The translations under genes and the position numbers were made by a program. This document shows positions 11,161 through 21,580 of a stretch of DNA of 64,000 bases, piece by piece. The stretch is from contig OY754475.1 in the NCBI GenBank assembly GCA_963575645.1, forward strand, positions 6,076,001-6,140,000, given 5' to 3'. Position 1 is the first letter of the stretch, and each line of letters opens with the position of its first letter. Origin of the DNA: Xanthostigma xanthostigma. Lineage: Eukaryota; Arthropoda; Insecta; Raphidioptera; Raphidiidae. The notes below the pieces were generated by a model, which was given only the letters and a program-made list of their open reading frames with translations, was not told the origin of the DNA and ran no database searches.

Positions 11161-11459
11161 ATTTTCACCAATTTCCCGAAGTCTGATTAATTTGAAACTT
11201 TGCATACGTATCAAGGACCGATGACAATGCAATAATTTGATAACAGTTTCCCATTATCCTTATTAGGACCCCCAGGATTAATAAATTCTTTTATAGATCC
11301 TCTGTAGTAAACGCTTTATTTTCACCAATTTCCCGAAGTCTGATTAATTTGAAACTTTGCATACGTATCAAGGACCGATGACAATGCAATAATTTGATAA
11401 CAGTTTCCCATTATCCTTATTAGGACCCCCAGGATTAATAAATTCTTTTATAGATCCTC
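11161..11459. repeat. Tandem duplication, 157-bp period
   Basis: The block ATTTTCACCAATTTCCCGAA through TATAGATCCTC is present twice (11161-11302 and 11318-11459), apparently identical over about 141 bp and separated by 16 bp. The identity implies a recent duplication. Confidence 0.88.
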
Positions 11460-11479
11460 AAACTAAAAAGTGAAAAATA

Positions 11480-11695
11480 AAATATAGTTTAAAAAAAACT
11501 AAAAAACACGCTTTATATCGAACTAAAAAGTAAAAAATAATTTTTTTAAAATAAGCTTAAAAAGCGTTGGGCGCTTTGTTCCACATTTTCGTACATCGAG
11601 CGCCCAACGCTTTTTAAGCTTATTTTAAAAAAATTATTTTTTACTTTTTAGTTCGATATAAAGCGTGTTTTTTAGTTTTTTTTAAACTATATTTT
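11480..11695. repeat. 216-bp foldback, arms about 94 bp
   Basis: AAAATATAGTTT at the left is mirrored by AAACTATATTTT at the right. The arms continue through GAACTAAAAAGTAAAAAATA and GCGTTGGGCGCT around a loop near 11580-11600. The motif AAAAAGTAAAAAATAA also occurs in the foldback at 57941-58200. Confidence 0.88.
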
Positions 11696-11989
11696 GTAAT
11701 ATACATATTATTAAATTTTGATGCTTTATACATATACAGGGTTATGACTGCGTTTGCCGAACAATCTAAAATTCTATACTATTGTAAATTCCCGTTTCTC
11801 TAATTTTTAAGAAAAAAGTTCACATAAAAATTTTAGGTTATAAATTTCTACATCCAAAACAATAAACAAATTTAATTTTGTGTGCTGTGTAACGGCAGAA
11901 AAAATACTTTTGAAAATGTACAAAAAATTCCGTGATAAGGTTTCTTATTATCGATCGCACGTTTCAGGACGCAAAAAATTTCATGAAGC

Positions 11990-12230
11990 TGTCAAACAAA
12001 AAAAATCATCTAATTCTTTCACTCGCACTTATATGCATACAGAATGTTAAAAATATTGATAATAACAGAAAATCCCTTTTTAAAAAGGAAATAAGTCAAT
12101 TTTTATTGCAAAACAATTTTTATGATGTAAATGAATTTCTTAATAAATACATTATACTGCTGAGGCTATTTATGTGTTTTAAAAAAATACTGTTTAATAA
12201 AGTGGTTATTATTATTATTATTATTATACA
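11990..12230 (+). mobile_element. LINE 3' end fragment with ATT tail
   Basis: The translated stretch IQNVKNIDNNRKSLFKKEIS and QFLLQNNFYDVNEFLN resembles the extreme C-terminus of CR1/Jockey-like LINE proteins (xLPxxIKNxxxxxxFKxxLKxFLLxxxFYxxxEFL). It is followed by AATAAAGTGGTT and an (ATT)n run at 12209-12228. The equivalent region of the LINE at 43706-44238 is laid out the same way. Upstream LINE sequence is missing or unrecognisable. Confidence 0.5.
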
Positions 12231-12786
12231 TAATACCGTACGTAGGTAAGCACGTGTTTTATGTACCTTTAGAACCCGTTATCCCTAAAAGGGCCCCGCT
12301 TTCAAGCGTACGATTTTAACTAAATTTTGTAAATTTACGGATAAAATCTTAGCAGTTCTGAAATGACGTAGGTCTGGCGGATCTGGGATCATGGTATATT
12401 ATAGTTTGTATAAAGTTTTCCTACGAACAAAGAAACAATTGAAAAGCCATTGTCTATTCCATTACCCTGTTGTTTAAATATAAGTTGGAAATTGCAGTGT
12501 CTATATGCAATTGTTTTTCTTTTATTAATGTTATCTTGTTCAGCGCTGCAATAATAGATCGCTGATTGTTAAATAAGTTATAAATTGTCGATCGTTAACG
12601 TGTTCAGTTCGTTTTATTAGCAATTAGTGCACAGTTTAATAATTATTTAATTGCATAGTTTGTTTTTCATTATTGAACCGTAGTCGAATAACGCTGAACA
12701 AAGTAAACTGTACATTGTTCTTGAAAGTATAAAACGGCAATTTGTTTGCCAAGTTAGATTCGTTATCGACGCATTTTGTAATTTTA
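12231..12786. other. No feature recognised
   Basis: AT-rich sequence without recognisable repeats or coding content. Confidence 0.4.
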
Positions 12787-13565
12787 CTAGCTTTCACCCG
12801 CGACTTCGTTTGCGTGAAATCAGTGTGTACAGTTGATTAAAAATTCATAAATTCTAGCAATACGGCTCTATAAACAATGTGTTTTATTCAACACGCGTGA
12901 GTAATATATAATTTCGGGGCCCTGCTAAATTCGGGAGAAATAATAAATTATTTCATGTTGCCGCGTAGAGTGCTAATAATGAGCCGTACTGTACGATAAT
13001 GAATTTTCTGGACCAATAGGAATGCAGTAGCGAGCGGAACCGCACAATAATGAATAATAACTGCATAGTTTCTGGACCAATAGGAACGCGGTACCGATTT
13101 GTATATATGAAAACAGCATCGCAATTCAGCGAAAGTGAGGGCTATCTTGTGTGCATCGAGGGCGCTGGGTACGTCAATCAATGAAGTGATTTATTATTTT
13201 CCCTCTTTTATCAGGGCCCCGATTACATATTACTCGTGCTAGTTGAATAAAGTATTATGTGCGACCATTGATCGAAGGAGAATATTCCACTCGCTCATGG
13301 AATCTTCTCCTTCTCTCACTAGTCGCACAATATAGATACTATTATTTTATCATCTTTTGCTCGTGAAAGCAGAACTTCATACAATATTACAACCCCCCAC
13401 TTTATCTCCATGGGGGGAATTTTGAGAAAAAAAGTAGCCTATGTCCTACTTCGGGTTTCAAACTATCTCGTTATTAAATTTCATCACAATCGGCCCAGCG
13501 GTTATGCCGTGAATGCACGACAGACAGACATGCAGTTACTTTCTCATTTATAATATCAGTATGGA
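12787..13565 (-). mobile_element. Non-autonomous Helitron, interrupted by a family A MITE
   Basis: On the minus strand it starts TCCATACTGATATTATAAAT (13565) and ends GTCGCGGGTGAAAGCTAG (12787) followed by T, the canonical Helitron TC...CTAG|T termini. The interior has the familiar ACCGCTGGGCCGATTGTGAT block. The family A MITE copy at 12882-13334 lies inside and inserted later. No Rep or helicase is present. Confidence 0.88.
12882..13334 (-). mobile_element. Complex inverted-repeat MITE, family A, copy 2
   Basis: Reverse-orientation copy of the family described at 6317. The CGGGGCCCTG inner repeats and the outer GTGCGACTAGTGAG block are both present. It is nested inside the Helitron and carries two CCTATTGGTCCAGAAA motifs. 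Confidence 0.8.
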
Positions 13566-14036
13566 TTTTGAAATGGGCTCCGTCTCCAGGTAAAATCAAA
13601 ATAGACTGTACTTTTGAGTTTTAACGGAGTTGAGATAAAATGCACCGGCTATCTGTTTTATAGTAACTTTGATAAAACGCCACACGGGAGTTGGGAGTTA
13701 TATTACAGCTGTCAGTAGTCAGCTGTGATTATTAACGATGTTCAACTAAGTTTGGCGTTGAGAGTTTATTATAATTACTGCTGCATTATTTGCAACATTG
13801 CATTGCCATTAAAGAGATGATGTTCATACCTATATATATAATATATAGGTTTGTTTTGCTTTATAATTCAGTAGTTTTAGAAATAGTTCTATAGGGTAGA
13901 TTAATTTTCGTTCACTTCCTGAACTTCTGTATCACTTTTAGTTTATAGAAACTAGGTTCGTTCAAAGATTTTTGTTCACTGGAATCAGTGTTATCTATGA
14001 AAATATCTTAGCTTGTTTATATTATATCAATAATAG
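13566..14036. other. No feature recognised
   Basis: Spacer between two oppositely oriented family A MITEs. Contains a short TATA-rich palindrome near 13838-13850 and nothing else assignable. Confidence 0.4.
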
Positions 14037-14524
14037 TACATTGTGCGACTAGTGAGAGAAGGAGAAGATTCCATGAGCGTGAAATTTGCCGAACGAGCGT
14101 AGCGGCTGCGGTAACACGCGAGTGGAATCTTCTACTTCAATCAATGGTCGCACATAATACTTTATTCAACTAGCACGAGTAATATGTAATCGGGGCCCTG
14201 ATAAAAGAGGGAAAAATAATAAATCACTTCATTGATTGACGTACCCACCGCCCTCGATGCACACAAGATGGCCCTGACTTTCGCTGAATTGCGATGCTGT
14301 TTTCATATATACAAATCGCTACCGCGTTCCTATTGGTCCAGAAACTATGCTGCAGTTATTATTCATTATTGTACGCTTTCGCTCGCTACTGCGTTCCTAT
14401 TGGTCCAGAAAATTTATTATCGTACAGTACGGCTCATTATTAGCACGCGTTAACATGAAGTAATTTATTATTACTCCCGAATTTAGCAGGGCCCCGAAAT
14501 TATATATTACTCACGCGTGTTGAA
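14037..14524 (+). mobile_element. Complex inverted-repeat MITE, family A, copy 3
   Basis: Forward copy with an intact outer palindromic block and inner CGGGGCCCTG repeats. The internal TTCCTATTGGTCCAGAAA motif occurs twice. The open frame at 14232-14453 is shared with copy 2 and is only MITE sequence. Confidence 0.8.
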
Positions 14525-14574
14525 TGAAATAGTTTTTCAAATCTTTAATTAACGCGTCTGAATAGAACTCTTCA

Positions 14575-14743
14575 AATAAATAAAATTATCGACCAATGTT
14601 TTTCAGTCTTAATATTGACAAAAATAATAAAATATAAATCAATATTTCGCTAGATTACGTCATTTAGTGAAATATTGATTTATATTTTATTATTTTTGTC
14701 AATATTAAGACTGAAAAACATTGGTCGATAATTTTATTTATTT
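14575..14743. repeat. Foldback of two head-to-head tails of the hammerhead-motif family
   Basis: Arms of about 75 bp (AAATAAATAAAATTATCGAC to ATAAATCAATATTTC) are mirrored almost perfectly around an unpaired centre at 14649-14667. The arm matches the tail of the units at 21826-21982, 40917-41062 and 56950-57160. The CTGANGA core itself is absent here. Confidence 0.85.
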
Positions 14744-15676
14744 AAAATAGTTTTTTCCCTTCCTCGTCTTTAACCGACAGTTGAAAGAAAAGCATCGAAG
14801 AATCGTTTCTACTCTCTCTCTCTCTCCGTTAAAGCGTCATACGCAAGCGCACTGCATACGTAGCATTTTCTCTAGAACCTAAGAAGTTTTACTTCTAACC
14901 CACGAGAGTATCACGTAGTACATTTTTTTTAATGTTTTTCAAATCTACTGTATTTCGCGTTTATTCATTCACTAGAAGAAAGATTGCATGTCAAAAATAT
15001 TCGTGTTTTCAAAAAAACAAAATTCCGTTAAAAAATAAAAGGAGCGTAGTTTTGTAATGGCGTTCGTATAGTCAATTTATTATCACTGTCCAATTTCTTA
15101 AGTACTATAGGAGTTTGTGTGCACCGATTTTGAAACAAAATAAAATAATCCATTTCCCAAGATGCATTTCGTGTCAAACAATTGATTACTTACAAACACA
15201 GCGCATAAAGCTGCTGAAGCTTTCAACGTTGTTCTATTGTTTTCGATGCTGGAATGTTTTGCGTCTTCTTTTTTTTCCTGTTCGTTTGTTTTTTTAACAA
15301 ATACACCTGCTTAGATACATCGTAAAACTGAAATATTACTATATTCTATAAGAAATGCTTACGTCAATGAATACATTTTTTTATTAGAATGAGCCACCTA
15401 TTGTCATTTCTTGTATTGAAACTCTTAAAAATGAAACTGTAAATAAGAAAACAAGTAGGAAAGCCACAAAATGGTAGCATAAAGGTTCTCTCATCTTAGG
15501 CTCGATTTTTTTGATTATAACAAATAGAGAAAGTTGATCCAAAAAAAATAATTAGAATTTATTTAATTTAACAGCATCTGTACGCAATTTAGCTAAGCAA
15601 TCCATGTGCGATTTATCAATGTATATATTATCTAACATATAATCTTTGTCATCATCAAATAACAGATGAGGGTAGG
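14744..15676. other. No feature recognised
   Basis: Includes a short (TC)n run near 14813-14826 and AT-rich sequence. The small frame at 15115-15297 has no recognisable similarity. Confidence 0.4.
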
Positions 15677-15828
15677 TATATATGTTACGGTTAATACAAG
15701 AAAGTAGTTTATTCGCGAATTAACCGGCTAATACCCGAATTAACCAACGTCAAGGATTGGTTAATTCGGGTAATTAGCCGATTAATTCGCGAATTAACTA
15801 CTTTCTTGTATTAACCGTAACATATATA
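15677..15828. repeat. 152-bp foldback, arms about 70 bp
   Basis: TATATATGTTACGGTTAATA at the left is mirrored by the right end. The arms contain repeated GAATTAACC/GGTTAATTC motifs with a short central loop near CAACGTCAAGG. Confidence 0.87.
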
Positions 15829-16300
15829 TCTAATACCGGATCTCGCACTAAAACACACTACATTGACGGAACAAAGTTCTGCACTGCGACTTTTTTTATT
15901 TAATTAACAACATTCGAGCCTACCGTGGCACTATTTCGGAAATGTTCATGATTTCAAAATTCCAGGTTACGCAATCTACTTAGCGAGACCTGTACTTGAA
16001 CTGGGTACGTAAAAGCGGCCATTACTTTTAAAGATATGGGTTTACTCGGAATTTTATATACTTTACTAACGACTGATGACAAAAATCTTTTAAAAGGTTC
16101 ATTTAGCTGTCTCCATTTCGCTGATTGAATTTTATTATAACCCATCTGATTTGCAACTATATTCGAAACGTTTTAGTTATTATCAACGGGCAAAAGACAA
16201 AACCGCGTAAGGTATTTTTTTAGAGTTCCGTACCAAAATGGTAAAAAACGAAGACTTCAGTATATAACCTAATAATCGAATGCTCCCTGAAGCCCTAGTT
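15829..16300. other. No feature recognised
   Basis: AT-rich. Near 16223, GTTCCGTACCAAAATGGTA resembles a repeat fragment often seen in insect genomes, too short to assign. Confidence 0.3.
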
Positions 16301-16304
16301 TCCT

Positions 16305-16690
16305 AAAATAGCGGTAGCGTAAAGACCGCTGATTTTGCCGCTAAATTCCTTGCTAGGTTTCAAGCAGGCTGTCGTTGTGGCCTTATGTGTTCGCTTCACA
16401 CGGTGCGTGTATTGAAGCTTGCTTTGTAGATGGCTTTGGTATGACGCCGTGTTTGTTTGTAGACGTTTGTTCACGTCGCCCACGTGATAAGATACTGTTT
16501 TCTGATTGGTTCTTGCTCCAAAAATAGTCCCGGTTCTAATTTTGAACCACGCACGCGAGCCCGCAGTGACGTCGTTTCCATCCTCCTATAGCCAGCACCG
16601 ATTCCAGCGACAAAGCTAGCCTCACCGTGTGCAGAGGCGACCGTCATCTGACGGTGAATGACGTCACATAAAACGTGTGCACAGAAATAA
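16305..16690. mobile_element. Diverged member of the TGCACACGAGG (PIF/Harbinger-like) MITE family
   Basis: Shares blocks with the element at 29480-29913: GATTGGTTCTTGCTC, CACGTG and GACGCCGTGTTTGTTTG-like sequence, CTAGG/GCTAG motifs and a GC-rich, CpG-containing interior. Its terminal repeats are not clear. Related fragments occur at 17800-17995, 22580-22670 and 51160-51410. Confidence 0.45.
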
Positions 16691-16799
16691 AATAGTTGCG
16701 GTTTTTTTCTCGGCAACGACTGCGCCACCGTGACGTAAAAAGCGACATGCTTTTACTTCTGTGCATACGTTTTTTTGTGTGACGTCATTCTCGGGAATC

Positions 16800-17402
16800 C
16801 CGGGCTAAAGTGATTTTTCTTTTTGTACGCAACTTCGAAATACGGTAAAGGGGTTTTGTGGATTAGTTCCTAATTAACTAAGATACTTCAACCGAACAGC
16901 GTGTCTTTAGAATGGTCTCTGGTATACAGCTGTAATTAAATTTTGCTTATATTTCATTTACACGGCGCTTTAATGGCTGGATAATTCACAATTCATATAT
17001 TGTATTATAATATAATAACAAAAGGTGTTAGATAACAATATAAATTACATTATATATATTATGTAATATCTCTCCACTAAAGCTTTTAAAGCTCGCACTA
17101 TGTTTATTCACACACGTGTACATAGACACGAGACAGCGTATTCTGTACTAAAATATTCTTGTACGGGGTGTTCGTGAACACCCCGAATTATACTCCAACC
17201 AGACGTCTATAACTTAAGTCTTCTGTTTGATATGACGTTTGATGGCAAGTGCGTAGATATTTTTTTTCTGCGGGGAGGGTAAAGAAAAAATTAATATTTT
17301 TTTAAAGTTGTATTAATATCACAAAAGAATACTCACGAAGGAAGGTGTCAAGGAAAATATTAATTCCCAAACTAATTTTACAAATTCCATTTCAAAAAGT
17401 AT
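16800..17402. other. No feature recognised
   Basis: AT-rich. A short hairpin GGGGTGTTCGTGAACACCCC lies at about 17165-17184. Confidence 0.4.
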
Positions 17403-17647
17403 TGATGACTAATTTGGAAAGAATTCCGTGGCATAAGGATCGAAAATGAAGCAACACTGAGACTTTTTTAAACTTGCATTTAATACTGACGTTTCGATAC
17501 GTTTTGTATCATCTTCAGAGTATCATCTTCAGAAGATGATACAAAACGTATCGAAACGTTAGTATTAAATGCAAGTTTAAAAAAGTCTCAGTATTGCTTC
17601 ATTTTCGATCCTTATGCCACGGAATTCTTTCCAAATACTCATCATCA
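17403..17647. repeat. Foldback carrying two hammerhead-like cores
   Basis: Arms of about 115 bp mirror each other from TGATGACTAATTTGG to the TATTTGG-containing right end. Near the centre each arm carries GAAGATGATACAAAACGTAT followed by CGAAACGT: on the minus strand as CTGAAGA-T-GATAC-AAAAC-GTATC-GAAAC (17489-17521), on the plus strand as a variant starting CAGAAGA (17529-17560). Known: CUGANGA, stem II and GAAA form the hammerhead ribozyme core, and Penelope-like elements carry such ribozymes. No cleavage site was confirmed. Confidence 0.8.
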
Positions 17648-17751
17648 ACTTCAATGGATCACAGTTACTCTATTTATTGAATAGAGTCAATCTTCATAAA
17701 AAAGTATTTCTAAATTTTATTTTTTAGCCAGGTATTCGTGTTGTTTTATTA

Positions 17752-17767
17752 CCCTCCCCCCCCCCCC
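17752..17767. repeat. Poly-C tract
   Basis: A C-rich run inside ACCCTCCCCCCCC...ATATCT, unusual in this AT-rich window. Simple-sequence origin is likely. Confidence 0.85.
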
Positions 17768-17799
17768 ATATCTACGCCCTTGAGTTGATTTTCGTAATG

Positions 17800-17995
17800 A
17801 GTTAATATGTGTGTTCGCTTCAGACGATGTTTGTTTTGAAGCTTGCTTTGTAGATGGGTTTAGTGCGCGCGCAGTGACAGTTCGAATGTTAACAAAAGTG
17901 AACGTTTATTGTCTCTGAACAAGAACACTATGACACCATGTTTGTTTGTGGGCGTTTTTCCATGCCGGCCACCTGACATGTTCTGATTACTGGGC
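17800..17995. mobile_element. Fragment of the TGCACACGAGG MITE family
   Basis: Shares GAAGCTTGCTTTGTAGATGG, CGCGCGCAGTGACAGTTCG and ACACCATGTTTGTTTGTGGG blocks with 16380-16470, 29690-29770 and 51200-51340. The termini are lost. Confidence 0.5.
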
Positions 17996-18274
17996 AGCAG
18001 CTATAGCTAGTATTTTTTATAATTTCGTCGGGCTTATACGTTGAATAATTTTAGGCATAAACTGACATCTTGTAGTATGGTTGTAACTGCATTATACATT
18101 ATCATCACTGCTTCCAAAGCCGTGTCTGGGTTATTAATTAATGTTTATATATAAATGAATAAATTGTGTTGCTTTATTTAATAGAGTCTGACAGAACGCG
18201 GCAAGGATTTTATAATTATTGTTTGCAAAATTACAGAGCGTTTGAAACGACTGTTTATTTCATGGTTATTTTTT

Positions 18275-18451
18275 TGAAATGTCGCGCAAATATCGTATTC
18301 TCTTGACGATTGCAAAATTGGTCTCCATGAAATGCGATTTTATTCTGGCGCGATATTATATTATAGCCATCCTGACAAAAAAATTAAATCGGATGAGTAG
18401 TTTTGGAGATTACCTCCTACACCCAAACTTACAAACTTCACCTCTTTATAA
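18275..18451 (-). mobile_element. Helitron 5' end fragment
   Basis: Read on the minus strand it starts near TATAAAGAGGTGAAGTTTGT and continues with GAGGTAATCTCCAAAACTAC, the usual Helitron 5' sequence. Related 5' fragments are at 46970-47177 and 47640-47755. The 3' end was not found. Confidence 0.6.
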
Positions 18452-18801
18452 TACCTCTGTAAGTCGAACTTCAAGGAAGACGCCAAAAAAATTTGAGTTA
18501 TAGAGTTTCGACTTAGGCGTATTTTATAAGGAAATATTCGATTTGTAGAGATTAAGATTCATTCTAATCAATTTTGAGTTGCTATGTACGAGATACAGAG
18601 ATCTAATTTATTTTTTCGAGTTATGGAGGGAAAATATGTACCTACCTAAATGGCTTATAGGGACTCAGTGATTATTTCGAGAGGGTTGAGATTTCGAGTA
18701 ATGAAGGTTTTGGGGTTTGAAAATAGAGGAACAAAACATTTTTTCGAGTAGGTATTGGAGGTTTTCGACTTATCGTGGTTCGACTTAAAGAGGTTCTACT
18801 G
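18452..18801. mobile_element. pogo/Tigger-like MITE
   Basis: The left end TACCTCTGTAAGTCGAAC and the right end (read inward, CAGTAGAACCTCTTTAAGTC) are inverted versions of a pogo-type terminus, and TA follows at 18802-18803. The interior has repeated TTCGAGTTATGGAGG-like degenerate copies of the end sequence. The element abuts a Helitron 5' end. Confidence 0.65.
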
Positions 18802-18835
18802 TATTAATATAAATGTTGTAACAATTATTACCTAT

Positions 18836-19070
18836 TATTTTATTCAACATATTTATTAACGTAAGTTTGTAACATGAATATTATTTAATTCAACATATTT
18901 ATTAACGTAAGTTTGTAACATGAATATTGTTTAATTCAACACATTTATTAATTTAAGTTTTTTTAACATAAACACTACTTCCTAGTTCATACGCTCCGCT
19001 GCCATCTTGCCTCTGTTTTTCTACATGACCACCAGTGACGGCGTGGCTTTTTAAGACGTGGTGTTACAAT
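18836..19070 (+). repeat. Dispersed repeat B copy 1 with internal 52-bp tandem units
   Basis: TTCAACATATTTATTAACGT and AAGTTTGTAACATGAATATT repeat about 2.5 times. They are followed by CACTACTTCCTAGTTCATAC, CCGCTGCCATCTTG and a GACGTGGTGTTACAA end. The same arrangement with fewer tandem units lies at 62680-62872. Confidence 0.8.
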
Positions 19071-19529
19071 GTATATTATATTTCTGACGATTTGTATCCT
19101 AAATATTATATGATACGTGTTAGAACTTTAGCGTTAAATGTAAACTTTAAACTTTAAAAAGAAGGAGTTACACTTATAACAACGAATTCTGGCCACCCTA
19201 AGGTAGCTTATTTATACTTTAAACTATGTCGAGCCAAAAAACGTACACAAATGCATAAAAATGAGTACCGTATCGCCGATCGTAAACTCTGTTTGGGAGG
19301 TACTATATAATGATACATTGTCGTGGGATCGCTTTTAATACTTGATTGCAGTTTGCAAGTCGTTAATAACAATGTTGACAATATATACGGTTCAAAAGTA
19401 GATTGCTTCTTTTAGCTATTTTATTTTCTGTTATATGTAGTTCATTCTGAAATAGTGTAGAGTAATAAATCATTTGTGTTTTCGCCAGTACCTAACCCAG
19501 CTTTAAAGTTTCAACCACGAAGTCTTTAA
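19071..19529. other. No feature recognised
   Basis: AT-rich unique-looking sequence. Confidence 0.4.
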
Positions 19530-19534
19530 CCTGC

Positions 19535-19800
19535 GGGAGACCTAGCTTCCTATAATCTTGTTGTGTTTTGAGACGGACCGTTTTCTGGCGCACGCGAGAT
19601 GGCGCTGTTATCACTACCTGGGAAAACTCCGATTCTTTCCGCCATAGTTACCAAAGTTGTTTAACTTCACAGACACTACACGCATGTAAGCCACGAACGT
19701 GTGTGCGTTACCCAGTAGCTGAAGCCATATTGTTTCATGCGACAGATATCGGTCCACCGCTGGTTCGTGGTTTCAACCATTACAAAATTCAGATGAAGAC
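19535..19800 (+). repeat. Dispersed repeat C, copy 1
   Basis: Blocks GACCGTTTTCTGGCGCACGC, GAGATGGCGCTGTT, AAAGTTGTTTAACTTC and GACAGATATCGGTC recur in the same order at 36995-37460. This copy lacks the central 200-odd bases present there. The frame at 19568-19813 is repeat sequence. Confidence 0.75.
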
Positions 19801-20240
19801 TTGGGACCGTTGAACATGAGGAAACGACCGATTTCTTTACTTTGAAAATATGTTTATTGTTTTTAATATTTGATGTAAAATTTTGGAAATGACGTACGGA
19901 GCTCTCGCCGCGTGAAGTATGTACGTTCGTGCTTGACGGATTTTTTTAAAAGTAGATTGATAACGAAAATCAGCGGATGACCCTTGACCTCTATTAAACT
20001 ATGTGGGGTTATTGTGTGTGCGTTACTGAGTGCATATTTCACGTCGAGATTTGTATCTTGACTCTTTGAGGTTGTGTAAATCTTTGAGGTTATGATGCGC
20101 ACTGAACCGTTTTAAAGGTCTCAAGCGAGACGACTTTAACCCGAATGTACTGTTGTGAAGGACCAACTTTGATACACATGTTAAAATGTATGGCAGTATT
20201 ATATTTTTAAGTCGTCGAAGTCACACGATCACATTCGAGG
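19801..20240. other. No feature recognised
   Basis: Contains a frame at 19863-20102 (minus) with no recognisable similarity; otherwise unassigned. Confidence 0.35.
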
Positions 20241-20558
20241 TATAATACGCGCCACGGATCTAAAAGGTTTGAAAGCTAGTCACAAACAGCGTCGCAAAGA
20301 CACATTTTAGAGCCGTTGAGACTCTCACCACCTCCCAGCTACCTGCGCGGAACGCGCGCTCGTCGGTGATTGGCCGTGATCGCTCGTTGCCTTTGTCACT
20401 TGTCGCTCTCCTGCTTTAAAGTACAGTCGAGTACGCTGTTGTCAAGTTGTTATTGTTATTTTAGTTTTGTTGAATTGCGAGTTTGAACAGACTGTACAAG
20501 CGCAAGCCGGCATTCGCATCTAACTTCCGAGCCTTTTAGATTCGTGGCGCGTATTATA
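20241..20558 (+). mobile_element. MITE family D, copy 1
   Basis: Ends TATAATACGCGCCACGGATC and GATTCGTGGCGCGTATTATA are inverted repeats of about 35 bp. The flanks are consistent with a TA target duplication (Tc1/mariner-like, inferred). Three further copies lie at 26825, 35582 and 44332. The length is about 320 bp without coding capacity. Confidence 0.88.
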
Positions 20559-20570
20559 ATCTGTACTCAC

Positions 20571-20617
20571 ATTACCAGCAGTTGCTTCTTATCTCCAGCT
20601 TCGATAGACTCCGCCAT
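20571..20617 (-). CDS. Weak candidate for a short first coding exon
   Basis: On the minus strand ATGGCGGAGTCT in the context CAAAATGGCGG begins MAESIEAGDKKQLLV. It is followed after two bases by a good splice donor, AAT|GTGAGTAC (GT at 20569-20570). The upstream 340 bp (20618-20960) are GC-richer than average and match no repeat seen here. The exon is only 47 coding bases and the donor sits about a dozen bases from MITE D, so chance is a serious alternative. No protein family was recognised. Confidence 0.2.
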
Positions 20618-20960
20618 TTTGTTATATATATTCTTGACGGTCAATATAACATCCGGCGACATCGTCAAGGACAACATTGCCCAACTGTGATGAGTGTACA
20701 ATGTGTGTAGCTTCCTGTTAGCTTGGCACCGCTGCATCGTCCGTCTGGACAAGTTAGCTTTATCTGAATTTCAATTACTGACCCAGATTCGAGTCTCTGG
20801 TCTTTTGGTATTCTTCAATGCGCGCCGCAATGTCGTCGTCCTATCTTTGCGACGGCCATTGTGTTGCACAGATTGTAGGTCGTGAAACAGGTAGATCTCT
20901 TCCCACTGCAGAGTGCTGACCTTGCTGATTCCTCGTACAATGTACAGATGTTTTATTTCA
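20618..20960 (-). promoter_or_regulatory. GC-richer unique segment, possible 5' UTR or promoter
   Basis: Locally higher GC and CpG density, no match to repeats elsewhere in the window, and it lies immediately upstream of the ATGGCGGAG candidate exon. No TATA box or initiator could be assigned with confidence. Confidence 0.2.
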
Positions 20961-21329
20961 AACAGTCTAATCCATATACGTATTTAATCTGTACTGCTAA
21001 CATGCGTTAGCACGATTAGCGTGCAGTCATATACTTCTGTCTTTGTTTATTGAAAACAGTTCGTTGGTTCTTATTGACTACTGTCGTAGATAATGACAGA
21101 ACTTTTGATAAAGAGAGATATACTACATGCCAGTTATATATTGTTGGAATAATCAATGAATTATTTAAAAAAAAAAAACGGAGGTCACTCTTTGATGCCT
21201 TCATTCACCGCACATTAGCAAATGCTTGGTATTATACAAGAATTGTGTTCAAACAATCTACTTTATTTTATAGCATTTTTTTATTGACATGGCTGATTAA
21301 ATGTAAGAAGATGTAGAGACCAATCTATA
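20961..21329. other. No feature recognised
   Basis: AT-rich sequence with a poly-A run near 21170; short overlapping frames on both strands are unremarkable. Confidence 0.4.
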
Positions 21330-21580
21330 TCTATACTAATATATAAAGCTGAAGAGTTTGTTTGTTTGGTTGAACGCGCTAATCTCAGGAACTACTGGTT
21401 CAAATCGAAAAAAAAAATTGTTGGATAGCCCATTTATCGAGGAAGGCTATAGGCTATATAATATTACGCTACGACCATTAGGAGCGGAGCTTTAATGAAA
21501 AATGTTGCAAAATGTATCTCAAAAATTAGCTTCTATTCATGTGAAATAGATATACTCATATTAGCGTTGTGAGAACACAA

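Noticed and set aside
11161-11459. Pair of LTRs
   Set aside because: The two copies are almost adjacent, lack TG...CA ends and enclose no internal region; it is a simple tandem duplication.
12948-13181. Similar proteins encoded at 12948-13181 (minus) and 14232-14453 (plus)
   Set aside because: The similarity comes from two copies of a non-coding MITE; the frames have no known domain and differ in length.
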